From Ricordea florida (lineage: Eukaryota; Cnidaria; Anthozoa; Corallimorpharia; Ricordeidae), in assembly GCA_949710005.1 (NCBI GenBank), contig OX453276.1, positions 21,776,849 through 21,840,848 on the forward strand: a DNA stretch of 64,000 bases, read 5' to 3'. The notes under the pieces were generated by a model. It ran no database searches. It saw nothing but the letters and a program-made list of their open reading frames with translations, and was not told the origin of the DNA. A program made the translations under genes and the position numbers. This document shows, one piece after another, positions 1 through 10,524 of this stretch; the first letter of the stretch is position 1, and each line of letters opens with the position of its first letter.

Positions 1-493
1 TCGTTATAGCCTAATGGTTAGCGTCTTCTTCATGTCTACGAATATTTGGTATCAACAACTCAGGCTAACGTTAGGGTCTAACCCTCTTTACTTGTAACTT
101 TAGTCAGTGTGAACAATGCCGATGAAACGCCTGACAAATATTAACCCCACTCCCCCCCCGTCCATATCCTTTTTTTTCTCACTTAATTCTTTTTCTCTTC
201 TTAAGCAAAATGGTATGAAACTAAGTGAAGTTTTGCCAATTAGCTTAAAATCATCTGTCCATTATTATTTTGTTGAAAGAACATTGTTTTTAAAATCGTT
301 TGTTCATATACTTGACTTGCCTAAAATTACTTGGACTAAGAATTGAAGCTGCTTAAATGATCAAATATTGCTTTTATTACCCTCAGAGAATTGCACTTGT
401 TCTAATAAATGAGGCCCGTCTTTTACCCGGCACATGTACGGCTTGTAATTTCAGCTGTGAGGTTCAAAATAAGCCATAAATACTGTCGCACCT
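1..493. other. No gene recognised (left flank)
   Basis: AT-rich DNA with no recognisable exon, repeat or transposon protein. The short open frame at 116-346 is poly-pyrimidine driven and has no family resemblance. A tRNA-like opening at the very start lacks the rest of a tRNA. Confidence 0.5.
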
Positions 494-892
494 GGGTGTG
501 AACAAAACGTGGGGTAGGCCATGACCTACTCTGTGGCATGGTGTAGGCCATGGCCTACACCATGCCACAGAGTAGGTCATGGCCTACTCTGTGCCATGGT
601 GTAGGCCATGGCCTACTCTGTGCCATGGTGTAGGCCATGACCTACTCTGTGGCATGGTGTAGGCCATGACCTACTCTGTGGCATGGTGTAGGCCATGACC
701 TACTCTGTGGCATGGTGTAGGCCATGACCTACTCTGTGGCATGTTGTAGGCCATGACCTACTCTGTGGCATGGTGTAGGCCATGACCTACTCTGTGCCAT
801 GGTGTAGGCCATGACCTACTCTGTGGCATGTTGTAGGCCATGGCCTACACCATGGCCTAGGCCATGACCTACCCCACGTTTTGTCCACACCC
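494..892. repeat. 29-bp minisatellite enclosed by an inverted repeat
   Basis: About ten copies of a 29-bp unit built around GTAGGCCATGACCTACTCTG fill the interior. The unit contains its own palindrome (GTAGGCCATGGCCTAC). The array is bounded by an inverted repeat of about 30 bp: the left end reads GGGTGTGAACAAAACGTGGG and the right end is its complement, CCCACGTTTTGTCCACACCC. The structure looks like a small terminal-inverted-repeat element whose interior was replaced by tandem repeats. No target duplication is clear. Confidence 0.75.
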
Positions 893-1151
893 GTGGAATC
901 GTAGCACAACGCCGACTACTTGGATCGTTAGTCTTATAAATATCTGCTTTGCATAAAAAACATGCAGTAAAACTCACCGTTTAATGTCGCTAAGCTTCCG
1001 TCAAAGAGCTGTCCTTCGAAGCTGAAGTCTTTAAACTAAAACAAAATCATCGGCGTGGAATATCTTATAAGTAGGGCGCCAGGCTTTTTGTCCGGTCGAG
1101 CGTGTATTCATTGTGTAGAAAGGGCGCGCTTTTCAGTTCGACAAGTTAATT

Positions 1152-1840
1152 ACCGATCTCGATCAGAACAAAAATGTTGAAAAGCCAGCCCCGTGCTGTA
1201 CAGAGTATAAAGTTCTTTGCATAATTTTGAAATATTTCTCGTAATGGCAGCTGGTTTAATTAAATTTGTTTTCAACACCTTGCACATTAGCTTTCCAAGA
1301 TTATTAACTCAAGTTAGAGACCTGTAGAATTATTCAGCGTAGAAAGGGCGCGCGTTTCAGCTCAATTAATTTCCTTGGGTCATTCTACATGATATTGCAC
1401 TCCGTAAGTCGTGCCACAAGGACTTACTGAATGAAGTGATTATGTGGAATGTGCATGATATATGCAGAATGCTCCAAAAATTAATTACACTGGAAAGCGC
1501 GCCCTTTCTACGGTCCTGATTATCTCAGTTGGATTATTAAGATTATTAGATTAAATAATCACAACTTATTTAGCGATCTCGAAAACGACAAAATGTTGGA
1601 AAGCAAGCCCCGTGCTGTTGAAAAGTACAAGTTCTGTGCATATTTTTGAAAGATTTCTCGTAATGGCAGCTGGTCAAATCAGATTGGTTTTCAACATTTT
1701 ATTACGTTGACGTTCCAAGATTATTAACTAGAGAGACTTATAGAATTATTCAGTGTATAAAGGGCGCGCGTTTCAGTTAAATCAATTTCTTTTGGTCATT
1801 TTACATACATTGCATTCCGCAAGTCGTGCCACAAGCCATT
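1152..1840. repeat. Diverged tandem duplication of a ~265-bp block
   Basis: Two blocks, about 1152-1422 and 1573-1838, align over their length. Shared landmarks are CGATCTCGA, CCCCGTGCTGT, TTTCTCGTAATGGCAGCTGG, CCAAGATTATTAACT and AAGTCGTGCCACAAG. Each holds the motif AAAGGGCGCGCGTTTCAG, and a further inverted copy (AAAGCGCGCCCTTTCTAC) lies near 1494. No coding capacity is visible. It is probably a non-autonomous repeat that duplicated locally. Confidence 0.65.
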
Positions 1841-2242
1841 CTGAACTCATTCCTTTTTTTTCCTCACCACACTTTAACTAATGGAGTTTAGAAGGTACTC
1901 CAATGTCTTCAAAGTTTCCGCAAAAGTAAACTGAAGTTAAATTTATCAGCTTTGGCTTAAGGCAATATTCGCTCTAGTTCTGCAATTACTTATAGCTTGT
2001 CGAGCGAAACGGCTTGGACGCGGTGCTTTTTTTTTAATCTGAAGAGGAGTATAAACATGCGGGTCCCAAGACAGCAAGACTTCAACTAAAAATACGGCTC
2101 CCGCAAAAAATCGCGAATCTAGTTTTTAAAGAACTCGTAATTGTTTTTCCTATGAGGGATAAAACCTCAGTTTATGTATTAACTTATTATATCATCATCA
2201 CTTTTTGCACTTTCTCATTTTTTGGAATTATCATGATTATTA

Positions 2243-2291
<49 letters not shown>

Positions 2292-3647
2292 TACTGGTAT
2301 TGATATTATTGTTATATTTTTATGCTTATCATAATATATTGTTATGGGGTGGGGGTGTATGTCCTAATCTGGGAAAAGGTATTTTTCCTCTACTTCTACA
2401 AGCAATGCAGTTTTCTTCTGAATAGTGTTTGTATCAGTGGTGGTAAAAACTACTCAACTCTGAACAATACCATTCCTTCTTTTAGGCTTAGAATATAGTC
2501 GTGGTTGCCAAACCACAGGATTTTGAAATTCCCTGATTTTCCCCTGACTTTTCCTTAACAAATGTAAAAATTTCCCTTACCAACTAAATTAGAAAAGTCA
2601 CAAGTAAGTCCTGGTAATGGCCTCCAAGCTCCCCTCATAGCCAACCTCTTCACCCATTTATTTAATATGCTTTCAGGAAGCCACACAGAGTGTACATGGA
2701 TCGATGGTTTCTTAAGATAACAAAGGCATGGAAAAAGGATTGCTTTTCTTGGAAGCCCAAAATCAGCTTGTAATTTAATTCTATCAATCCAACACATTTC
2801 ATGCCACATTCTTGATTACACCAAACCATCAGTGAATTGGCAAGAAATAAATTAGCACTCTAAAATTTCACTTTTCCCTGACTTCTTTCAAAGACTTTCC
2901 CTTACCCCAAATGAAATTCCCTGGCTTTTCCTAGACCTTGAATAATGTCTTTTCCCTGACTACCGGTATTTCCTGACCTGTGGCAATCATGATAGCGCAG
3001 TTTATTGTCCATATAGAATTTTCTATAGCTTTGGGAAAGCTAAAAATTTCTAGATCAATCTGCCATTGGGTGCATTTCTGGCCATATCTCTCTTGAAAGC
3101 GTCGCTGCCGCGCCTACATTATCTAAGTGAGTATGAGTTCGGGGTTAGGGTGGGTTTGAAGCTGGCGGTGGTGTTATAGGGAACAGGGTCAATTGTTTAG
3201 GGTCAAGGCTTTACGAATTCACAATAAATAAAGACACCAACGGACCAGCGTATGTGTGCGTGTCATGTACATTACGCCTAAATAATCACAGCATTGTTTT
3301 ACAATATTTTCTTTTTTATTGATGATGGGTTTCTAAAAAAGTGCTGAAAAAGAAAGGAATGTTGAGTAATTTCAACAGCTGGCTGGTGTGGGAAGTAGTT
3401 GAAAGTCTTGAAATAAGACGTATCATAATTATTATACTTGACATGGGTACTTACGAATCTTTTTTAAAGATAATTTTATAAATGAAGAAAGCCTACCAGC
3501 TATCGGGTCTTAACAGGACCTTGAAAAGTTCAAAAGGCCGTCGGTATACTTTGCAAACACTTTCTTGAGCACACCTCTGACAACCTGATAGTAAAATTTT
3601 TGCTTTCTCAACGTATTTGCAGCTGGGTGGAAATCAAGGATGTTCCG
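1841..3647. other. Intergenic DNA with an (ATT)n microsatellite
   Basis: Downstream of the MZB1-like gene. It contains a pure ATT microsatellite at about 2238-2290. A diffuse repeat at about 2520-2975 repeats the phrase TTCCCTGACTTTTCC and relatives in one orientation. No exon was recognised. Confidence 0.5.
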
Positions 3648-3792
3648 TCACAGTTCCACTTTTTCAGTCTTGATACAATCCTTTGTAACTTCTTTACATA
3701 AAAAGTTGAACAGGTCCCTTGTTTTTCTAAATGCTGCATAGAGTTCGTCTTCTCCAATGTCTCCTACTAACTGACCACACTTCTGAGCAAGT
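3648..3792 (-). CDS. MZB1: MZB1-like exon 4 (residues 134-181, stop)
   Basis: Acceptor CTTTTTTCTTCAG, 145 nt with TGA at 3650-3648. It encodes GDIGEDELY, FLC and KDC, and ends KTEKVEL. The final KVEL is a plausible ER retrieval tetrapeptide. Confidence 0.88.
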
Positions 3793-6700
3793 CTGAAGAA
3801 AAAAGGCGACTAGTCAAACAATAGAACAATATTGCCAGAACTCTTCCAGGATTACATAGGACGTTACGAAGTCTCTGAGGAAGATGAAACGGCTACATGA
3901 TAACGATAAAAAAAAATTACGGAAGATGAAATAGTCAAGATCAAAGACTAACGAAAGATTCTGAGAATTTTCTGGCCACAGAAAATCTCCAACGACCAGC
4001 TCCTGAAGCAAACCAAGCAGGAGGATATTTGCACGATTGTCACCAGGAGAAGATGGAGATGGATTGGACATGTGCTTCGAATGGACAACAACAACATAGC
4101 TAAGACTGCAATGCGCTGGACACCTGAAGGCAAACGCAGAAGAGGGCGCCCAAAAACAACGTGGCGCAGAACGGTAGAAGCGGAGTTAAGGGAGCTCAAT
4201 TACAGCTGGAGCACCATTGAAAAACTGGCTAGAGATAGGCAAGGTTGGAGGAACTTTGTTGCTGCCCTATGTGCCACACAGGCATGATGGGCAGTAAGTA
4301 AGTAAGTAAGTAAAGACTAAAAACAAGCACAAACTACACAACTTCAATTGTCATTTGAAAGACATATGATAAATTCCAGCTTAAGCTAATGTTTTGTACA
4401 ACCTTAAGGTTTATCTGCATCTGTTAAAGAGGAACTAGATGCTCTAACAGCGGAAACTGGGTTGTCTGTGACGTGGACTGCATAAGGACAACAGTTGCGG
4501 CTTTTTGACACTTTTGTTGTCTTCCTTATGCAATCAGATACTGACCAGGCGCATCTTGAATTAAGGAACAAAGAAAGTCACAATCAAGACCGCAATGTAT
4601 TTTTCAGACGACAGACCGGACTATCTTTTTGCTTATAATTTCCTATTCTCCTTAGTGAGTGCCATACACTTTCTTAAATTTTAGCTTGGTTAGTCTGGCG
4701 TGTTAATACCTTTCATCCAATAACTGGTTCACAATGCAATGCGTGACTTTTATCAAGACAAGTATTGATGTGTTTTAAGATTACAAGATTAAATTCCCCG
4801 ACTTCTGCATTCACTCAGTTGGAGTTTCTGCCACAAATAAACTAGCTGCCATCTATTTTCGATGACTTGACACACCAGTTAAGGGCAAATGTGTTCCTTA
4901 TTATTGAGGTCCCAATTAAAGAGAATCAGGTCAAATTTTTCGGTTTGTTCATCACACGACTGTTCGTTTCCCAGTTTGTTTCTTGGCCTGAAGGAAGCAA
5001 GGCTGAGAGGTTGATCAGGACAAATTTTCTTGTTTTGGAATGAGCTAAAACTTTTCTCGTTTTCCCCAATTAAACTTCGGTAAGGCTTTAGTCAATAGTT
5101 TTATAGTCATGTAACTTTGTTGATATCGCTAGAGGATTACGGTACTTCATGCTTTCAGTTGTACATCTGGCAAATTATGGCCACACTTTTCAAGAAGTGA
5201 GAGCAAAAGGGAAATTGTAATCACTATAGAGGTGGTGCCAGTGGTTGTGCATCATGCCTTCACCTCAGACTTGTTTTTAGTGCACTTTTTTCATATCGCG
5301 CTTCGTTGACTGAAAGAGAAGCAAAACTGAGGATGATTTCTACTGATCAAAATCGCACCTTCTATTAGTTGACTTCTGTAGTGTTCAAGATCTCGCACAT
5401 CTGATGAAGATTTGTTTTTTGACAGAAACATCTTCAAACACCCTTTCTTGCACCATAAAAGACGGATAAGTCCAACAAATCTCTATCAATCATGACATTG
5501 TGTATTGGGCCATTTTCTAAAGTATCAGTGTAATTAAAATCTACCTGATGCAAACATTAACCCACTCACCTTCCCGGCCACTTTCCGCCCCCTTGCATCA
5601 TACCAGGGAAGTCTGTGGCCTCCAGACCAGGTCCAGACAGGCGATTGATTCCTTTAACCGTCTTCAACCCATAACTGTTGGATGCATAAACAGCCACTTA
5701 ATTTGACTACCATTACCATCCAGTTATCAGGAACAAGTCAGCCTCCTCAGTATAATTTAGGTACAAATGGCAAAAGCAATATTTGTTTTCAAAAGAACTT
5801 CAAATGTTTTAGTACTGTGCGGCACAATCAAAAAGGATATTAATTTATCCTACACTGTATGTCATCTTGCAACTGCTCAGTATATGGATTTGTGATGTAA
5901 AACGTCAGGACATAAAATTTCACCATCAATATTGTGATATCACATCGGGTATGAGTTGACTAAGCATCAGTTCTCTTCTTTATTTAAATTGCACTCTCTG
6001 ATTGGTAAAGCCGAGTGCATTACAACACCATCAACCACGAATCCTACATCATAAATTTTCGTTAAAATGCAAAACTATGCACGGAGGCTACCTGACTACC
6101 TGAAAGTCCGGTTGACATTTTATTTGTCCAGTTGTCACCACCCAAACGGGTTGTCATGAACTGATACCATACTTTCACCCAAAGTTAACAGAACTTAGCA
6201 GTTTCTTCTCCTCCTTAAAACTCACTCGACCTGGCTTCTGGTAGACAGGTCAATATACACGTTAGACAACCCCACTTGGTTCGTGTGAATTGGACAACCC
6301 TCCCATTTTATTGATAGCCTAAAATTAATGTTAGCCAATAATATGAACACTATACCTTTATGCAGGCTTTTAATTTTCTTGCATCATTGAGTGATTTCTG
6401 AACTTGGGAATTTTCAAGAACATTTAAGATGTGCCAGAAATACTCCCCTACAGCTCAAGCTTCTCTTGGCATTTCTTTCATGTTCTTGAAAACCCCTGCA
6501 TGTTTATATAACTCAATAATGCATTTGGCCCCTTTATTATTTCCCTCAAGACCTCTCTACAAACCAAATTCCGTCCTGTACATTGACTTAAAACAGAATT
6601 TAGTGTTTAGTCATTTATGTCAATGCAGAACTGCAGTATCTGGCTTAACCTAATATCTTGCAGTGAAACAAAAATGGAAAATCACAGACCTTTTACCCAC

Positions 6701-9700
6701 AGAGTATGAATTCTGCTTACAGAGGGTGGTCAGAATATTAAAAAAAATACATCAGTAAAATAATAATGCACACATCAGGAGCTCATTACCTTATGGGGTG
6801 CCACACGGGACATTATTATATAGCAATATATATTTATTGGTAATGTAATATATACGAGATATAAAGCGTAAATATATGATATTGTTTCATATTTTAGAGC
6901 TCATTGCATATATATCTGCCTAATGACACAAATATGTAAAGTACAGTGTAAATACCCATGACATAAATATTTTTATTCCAACCTAAGACACATACACATT
7001 TATAAAGGGTATTGGGTAATTATATATATGGTATTGCTCACAAATATATACAGCTATTGTGCCCGCCATTATTTTGGCCAGTGGTGATGCCCATTCAATG
7101 GACCGCCATGAGAGAAAATGGCGGAAAGAGATTTTGAGGAATTTTTCCAAGTTTCAATCCCTTCACTCTTTCATCAAGCTCGTCGAAATCTCCATACGGA
7201 AAACATCAACGTTTTGGAGTATTTTGAATGCCGGTTAGATGATCACGCGTTGCGTATGTTCAGGTTAGATCCTTTGTCTTGTCGTCTTGCTGTCGTCTTC
7301 GTAGAACTGTTTTATATGATACACCAGCCTTTTTAGCTACTTCTTTCCATGCACCATGAATATCATGCAGTCCTCTTATTACTTCTTCGGGGATTTGACA
7401 TCTTGGGCGACCAGGTCTTCTTGAACGTTCTCTTGGGCACGAAAATCACATTTCCGAAGCATAGTCTCTACGCATGAAACAAAGACCTTGAAACTGACCA
7501 TTTCAATAATATTTTCGTGCAGAAGGTAAAGTAGCTGAAGGAAGTCGTCGCTAGCGTTGTGATCTTCGCACTGCAAGACAAAGGATCTAACAACATACGC
7601 GTGATCATCTAACCGGCGTTCAAAATACTCCAAAACGTTGATGTTTTCAGTATAGAGATTTCGATGAGCTTGATGAAAGAGTGAAGGGTTGAAACTTGGA
7701 AAAATTCCTCAAAATCTCTGGTAAGATTTCCGCACAGGTCCCTACTTCATTATGCATGCTGTAGTTGAATTGTCTTGGGAAGTGCGCGTGCAAACATTTC
7801 TGAGAACGAAACCGTACGGCTACAGCATGCATAATGAAGTAGGGACCTGTGCGGAAATCATTCCAAATCTCTTTCCGCCATTTTCTCTCATGGCGGTCCA
7901 TTGAATGGGCATCACCACTGGCCAAAATAATGGCGGGCACAATAGCTGTATATATTTGTGAGCAATACCATATATATAATTTACCCAATACCCTTTATAA
8001 ATGTGTATGTGTTTTAGGTTGGAATAAAAATATTTATGACATAGGTATTTACACTATACTTTACATATTTGTGTCATTAGGCAGATATATATGCAATGAG
8101 CTCTAAAATATGAAACAATATCATATATTTACGCTTTATATCGCGTATATATTACATTACCAATAAATATATATTGCTATACAATAATGTCCCGTGTGGC
8201 ACCCCATATTACCTCATACACTTATTTTTAAATATAAAGAGGAATTTGGATAAAGTCATTGCAGCACATTTGCAAACTTGCCATCAAATATAAAATCATA
8301 TGTGAGAAAATTTCCTAATAGTTTCACTATCGGCTAACTTGTTGCAAAACTGTTAAAAATATGAGAATGTGGGCAAATATTACTAATGAGTCATACATAC
8401 TCATCCCAAGAGTTGTCACAAACATTTTCCAACACATCTAAAAAGACTGACTCTGGAAGAGGTTGTCCTTTGAGGGAAGGTCTCTTGTCTTCCTGAGCTC
8501 TAAGGGCTTTGCTTATCTATTGGCAGAACAGCACAAAGTGAACAAAATAATTAGCTTACAGTAGTAAACCTTTTTATTTTTGGAAGTGATTGTAACTTTT
8601 CCTGACAATGTAGATGGTTTCAGCCGAGGCGGTTTGGCAGTTGTTGGACTATTGCTAATGGTGTCTAGTTCATGAAATATTTCTTGTTGTTAACTAGTCT
8701 TTATATTCAAGTCATCTTCATATCAAGTGGGTTATGTATTTTTGAATGATCCTATTATTGTCTCTGTCCATCATCAGTAAACAACAGTAACAAAGACAAT
8801 TATTCTTTTACACAAACCCACAAACATAAACAAGACAAATGACTTCCTTTGTAACACGCACATCAATAACCTTATGTTAACTGAACAGATAATGAGAATT
8901 GTAAAAAAACATAGTAAATTTATCTGGCATCAAATTCTTTGAACTAATATACTGCATAGGGATTACAGAGGGGGTGATAAAATTTTTGGTTTGGAGGTTT
9001 TAGACATTTTTAGGTCGGTTTTTTGCTTTTTGTACTAAAATATTTCAGTTTTTCGGTTCCTTCCTCGTGTACCGGTACACAAGAGCCGATACAAAAGACC
9101 AAACAATACATTACAGCTAAACAATGACTCCCAAACAAAGAAAATACAATGTTATTCCCTCGTGCACCGGTATACAAGGACAGAACCAGTTTTTCTGTTT
9201 GCTTTGGTTTGTGGTTTTCCCATTTCTTAGCATTTGGCTTTTGTTTTTTTTTTTGCAAAAATAAAAGTAGTTTTAGATTTGGTATCCGACAGGTGACTGG
9301 TATATTGTTTTTGGTTCTCTTTGAAATCTATGGAAGCTTTTTTGGTTTCGGGTGATTTTTCAAACTGTTTTTTTTTACTAGGCCACAACACCCCCCTTCC
9401 ATCCCCTCATTCACTATATTTTCCAGTCTGGAATAAGTTCTTGTCCATAGTTCTGCTCCTCAAGACATATATATTTCTTTGTATTAATTAAGAACTTAAC
9501 TACAATGAAGTTAGGTAAAGTATAGTCAAATAAAATCAAGTTAGATAAGTTGAGTCAAGTAGAACAGGGTTTGAGTTAAAGTAAAAGCGTAAATTAAAGG
9601 AGTGACCTAAAGTGAAATTGAGATAAGGGAAGTTGGCGCAGAGGTGAGAGCACTTGCCTCCCACCGCTCTGACCAAATGTGTCAACTTGACTGAGTTTGC

Positions 9701-10212
9701 TGTTGGTTTCACTTGTCTCTTTGTGTTTCGGGGATTTTCTCCGAGTTATCTGGTTTTCTCCCTCCATGCATAAAAGCCAGCACTTCCAAATTCCTGTGTA
9801 CAAGAAGAGGGCGAACACTCGTGCTCGACAAGAGGAGCACTGTGGTGAAGTTGCTGTTGCTTTTGTTAACCGCGGCTGGGCAAAAGTCAAGAGATTGCGT
9901 GGTACCTTATTAATTTAATAAGCGTGCACAATCATTGATCAATTAGCGGTAGTGGGGTTTGATCACCGGTACCTACTGAGAGTAAAAGTAACGGATAATT
10001 GTCTCTTTCTCACCAAAGTGGTCATTGGCTACCTGATAAGCAATGGCTGTGCAAGAGTCACACGTCATCTCAAAGGCCTTTGGAGTGTGTGGCGAGTGCT
10101 GCTCCTCCTCATTCATCTTTGGCGTTTCGAAGCGCATTGGTTCATCAAAACACGAAACTCTCAAGCAAAAAACCATCAGCGAAAAACAAAACGCAATGCT
10201 TTGAAAGGACAT
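3648..10212 (-). CDS. MZB1: MZB1/pERp1-like ER chaperone (four-exon gene, complete)
   Basis: Coding exons run 10212-10033, 8516-8401, 5674-5570 and 3792-3648, all with GT/AG borders and matching phases, giving 181 residues (the human protein is close to 190). Residues 1-20 are a hydrophobic signal peptide. An acidic EEE stretch is followed by CDSC (51-54), as in the CxxC-bearing MZB1 N-terminus. The middle carries the family phrase YGLK...RLSGPG. The last exon has GEDELY followed by spaced cysteines. Lumenal cysteines at 51, 54, 93, 139, 166 and 173 fit the six-cysteine saposin-like canopy fold. The C-terminus KVEL is a KDEL-type ER retrieval signal. In vertebrates MZB1 is an ER-resident co-chaperone for secreted immunoglobulin and integrins, so the invertebrate client is unknown. 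A general canopy-family paralogue is the alternative. It is head to head with USO1. Confidence 0.88.
3950..4313 (+). mobile_element. 5'-truncated non-LTR retrotransposon 3' end
   Basis: Sits in MZB1-like intron 3, antisense to that gene. A frame from about 3961 through the stop near 4287 encodes the carboxy tail typical of many LINE reverse transcriptases: WRWIGHVLRMDNNN, then RRRGRPKTTWRR and an LARDRQGWR block. Right after the stop, the short repeat (TAAG)n near 4296-4313 is the 3' tail. The RT core is missing, so this is a dead 5'-truncated insertion. Confidence 0.8.
4314..5569. other. MZB1-like intron 3, remainder
   Basis: No coding or repeat structure recognised. Ordinary AT-rich intron sequence. 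Confidence 0.5.
5570..5674 (-). CDS. MZB1: MZB1-like exon 3 (residues 99-133)
   Basis: Acceptor AACAG, donor GTGAGT, 105 nt. It encodes YGLKTVKGINRLSGPG and a glycine-rich GGGKWPG. This is the diagnostic YGV-x-RLSGPG-x-WP block of the family. Confidence 0.87.
5675..6793. other. MZB1-like intron 2, left part
   Basis: No recognisable exon or element. The open frame at 6429-6653 has no family resemblance. Confidence 0.5.
6794..8206. mobile_element. Foldback DNA transposon with transposase-like N-terminus in both arms
   Basis: Arms of about 465 bp (6794-7262 and 7590-8206, the right one enlarged by an insertion) are inverted copies. The outer ends read TGGGGTGCCACACGGGACAT on both sides, flanked by TA. 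Both arms carry the same coding start: ATG 7118 on plus and ATG 7881 on minus, each beginning MAERDF. They share the phrase INVLEYFE and a RLDDHA block. Between the arms, on minus, is a helix-turn-helix-like segment (HGAWKEVAKKAGVSYKTVLR at about 7300-7370) preceded by a GRP-type linker. The fold resembles the DNA-binding part of integrase-core (DDE) transposases. The catalytic core is absent, so this copy is non-autonomous. Confidence 0.75.
7720..7864. mobile_element. 145-bp MITE nested in the foldback element
   Basis: Inverted ends GGTAAGATTTCCGCACAGG and GGAATGATTTCCGCACAGG face each other, and about 45 bp per side continues as hairpin. It is flanked by a perfect 8-bp direct duplication AAATCTCT (7712-7719 and 7865-7872). 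It interrupts the transposase-like frame of the right arm just after its seventh codon. An 8-bp duplication is usual for hAT and P elements. Confidence 0.85.
8401..8516 (-). CDS. MZB1: MZB1-like exon 2 (residues 61-98)
   Basis: Acceptor TTCTGCCAATAG, donor GTATGT, 116 nt. It encodes ISKALRAQED, then a segment ending VCDNSWD with the conserved cysteine and tryptophan. It ends in phase 2. Confidence 0.87.
8517..9624. other. MZB1-like intron 1, right part
   Basis: No exon recognised. It contains a degenerate repeat around 9050-9190 in which CTCGTG(T/C)ACCGGTA recurs, and T-rich tracts near 9250 and 9370. Confidence 0.45.
9625..9930 (+). mobile_element. tRNA-derived SINE-like repeat (decayed)
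   Basis: Opens with an A-box-like GTTGGCGCAGAGGTGAGAGC. A SINE-core-like phrase follows: GATTTTCTCCGAG, then CTGGTTTTCTCCCTCC and CACTTCCAAATTCC. The expected B box is decayed, and open frames across it are incidental. It lies in MZB1-like intron 1. Confidence 0.55.
10033..10212 (-). CDS. MZB1: MZB1-like exon 1 (residues 1-60)
   Basis: Starts at ATG 10212 and ends in TATCAG with donor GTAGCC (phase 0). It encodes the signal peptide, an acidic linker and CDSCTAIAYQ, which matches the CxxC/AVAYQ block of the family. Confidence 0.88.
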
Positions 10213-10461
10213 TTTGCGTATTTTTTTCCGTTTGTCAGCCTAAATGTTTGTGCAGAAGTAATCCTCCATCTACCGTATCTAAATTATAAAAATATAAATT
10301 AGTTAAGAGATAGCAACAAATCGTATTTCGCCACGAGAAAAAAACGGGGAATAAAAGATGCCGCTGTACAGTAGAAATGCTCGCTCCTTTGTAACCGGGC
10401 CATAATGTGTTGCCACGTTCGCGCGCATGCGTAAGAATAAATTTGAGAAACGAACACAAAG
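10213..10461. promoter_or_regulatory. Putative bidirectional promoter between MZB1-like and USO1
   Basis: Only 249 bp separate the two ATG codons (10212 minus, 10462 plus). The USO1-proximal side is locally CpG-rich and holds the palindromic GCGCATGCG at 10424-10432, which resembles an NRF-1 site. No TATA box is placed convincingly. Transcription start sites cannot be fixed from sequence, so 5' UTRs must lie inside this stretch. Confidence 0.6.
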
Positions 10462-10524
10462 ATGGATTACCTTGGCTTTTGGAGGAATAAGCAGTCTGGT
10501 TCTCAACCTTCTGCTCAGGAAACA
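10462..10524 (+). CDS. USO1: USO1 exon 1 (residues 1-21)
   Basis: ATG 10462, encodes [20 protein letters not shown] plus T, then donor GTACGG. It is the variable N-terminal leader and joins in phase 0 to the conserved exon 2 after a 76-nt intron. Confidence 0.8.

Noticed and set aside
1..75. tRNA-like opening (CCTAATGGTTAGCGTC)
   Set aside because: Only an A-box-like piece. No acceptor stem, anticodon arm or B box follows.
2152..2334. Short protein with poly-isoleucine
   Set aside because: Translation of an (ATT)n microsatellite.
7118..7336. Separate host gene beginning MAERDFEEF
   Set aside because: The same start is present inverted in the right arm of the foldback element, so it belongs to the transposon.
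9594..9890. Overlapping short proteins on both strands
   Set aside because: They cover a SINE-like repeat. Frames on both strands are incidental.
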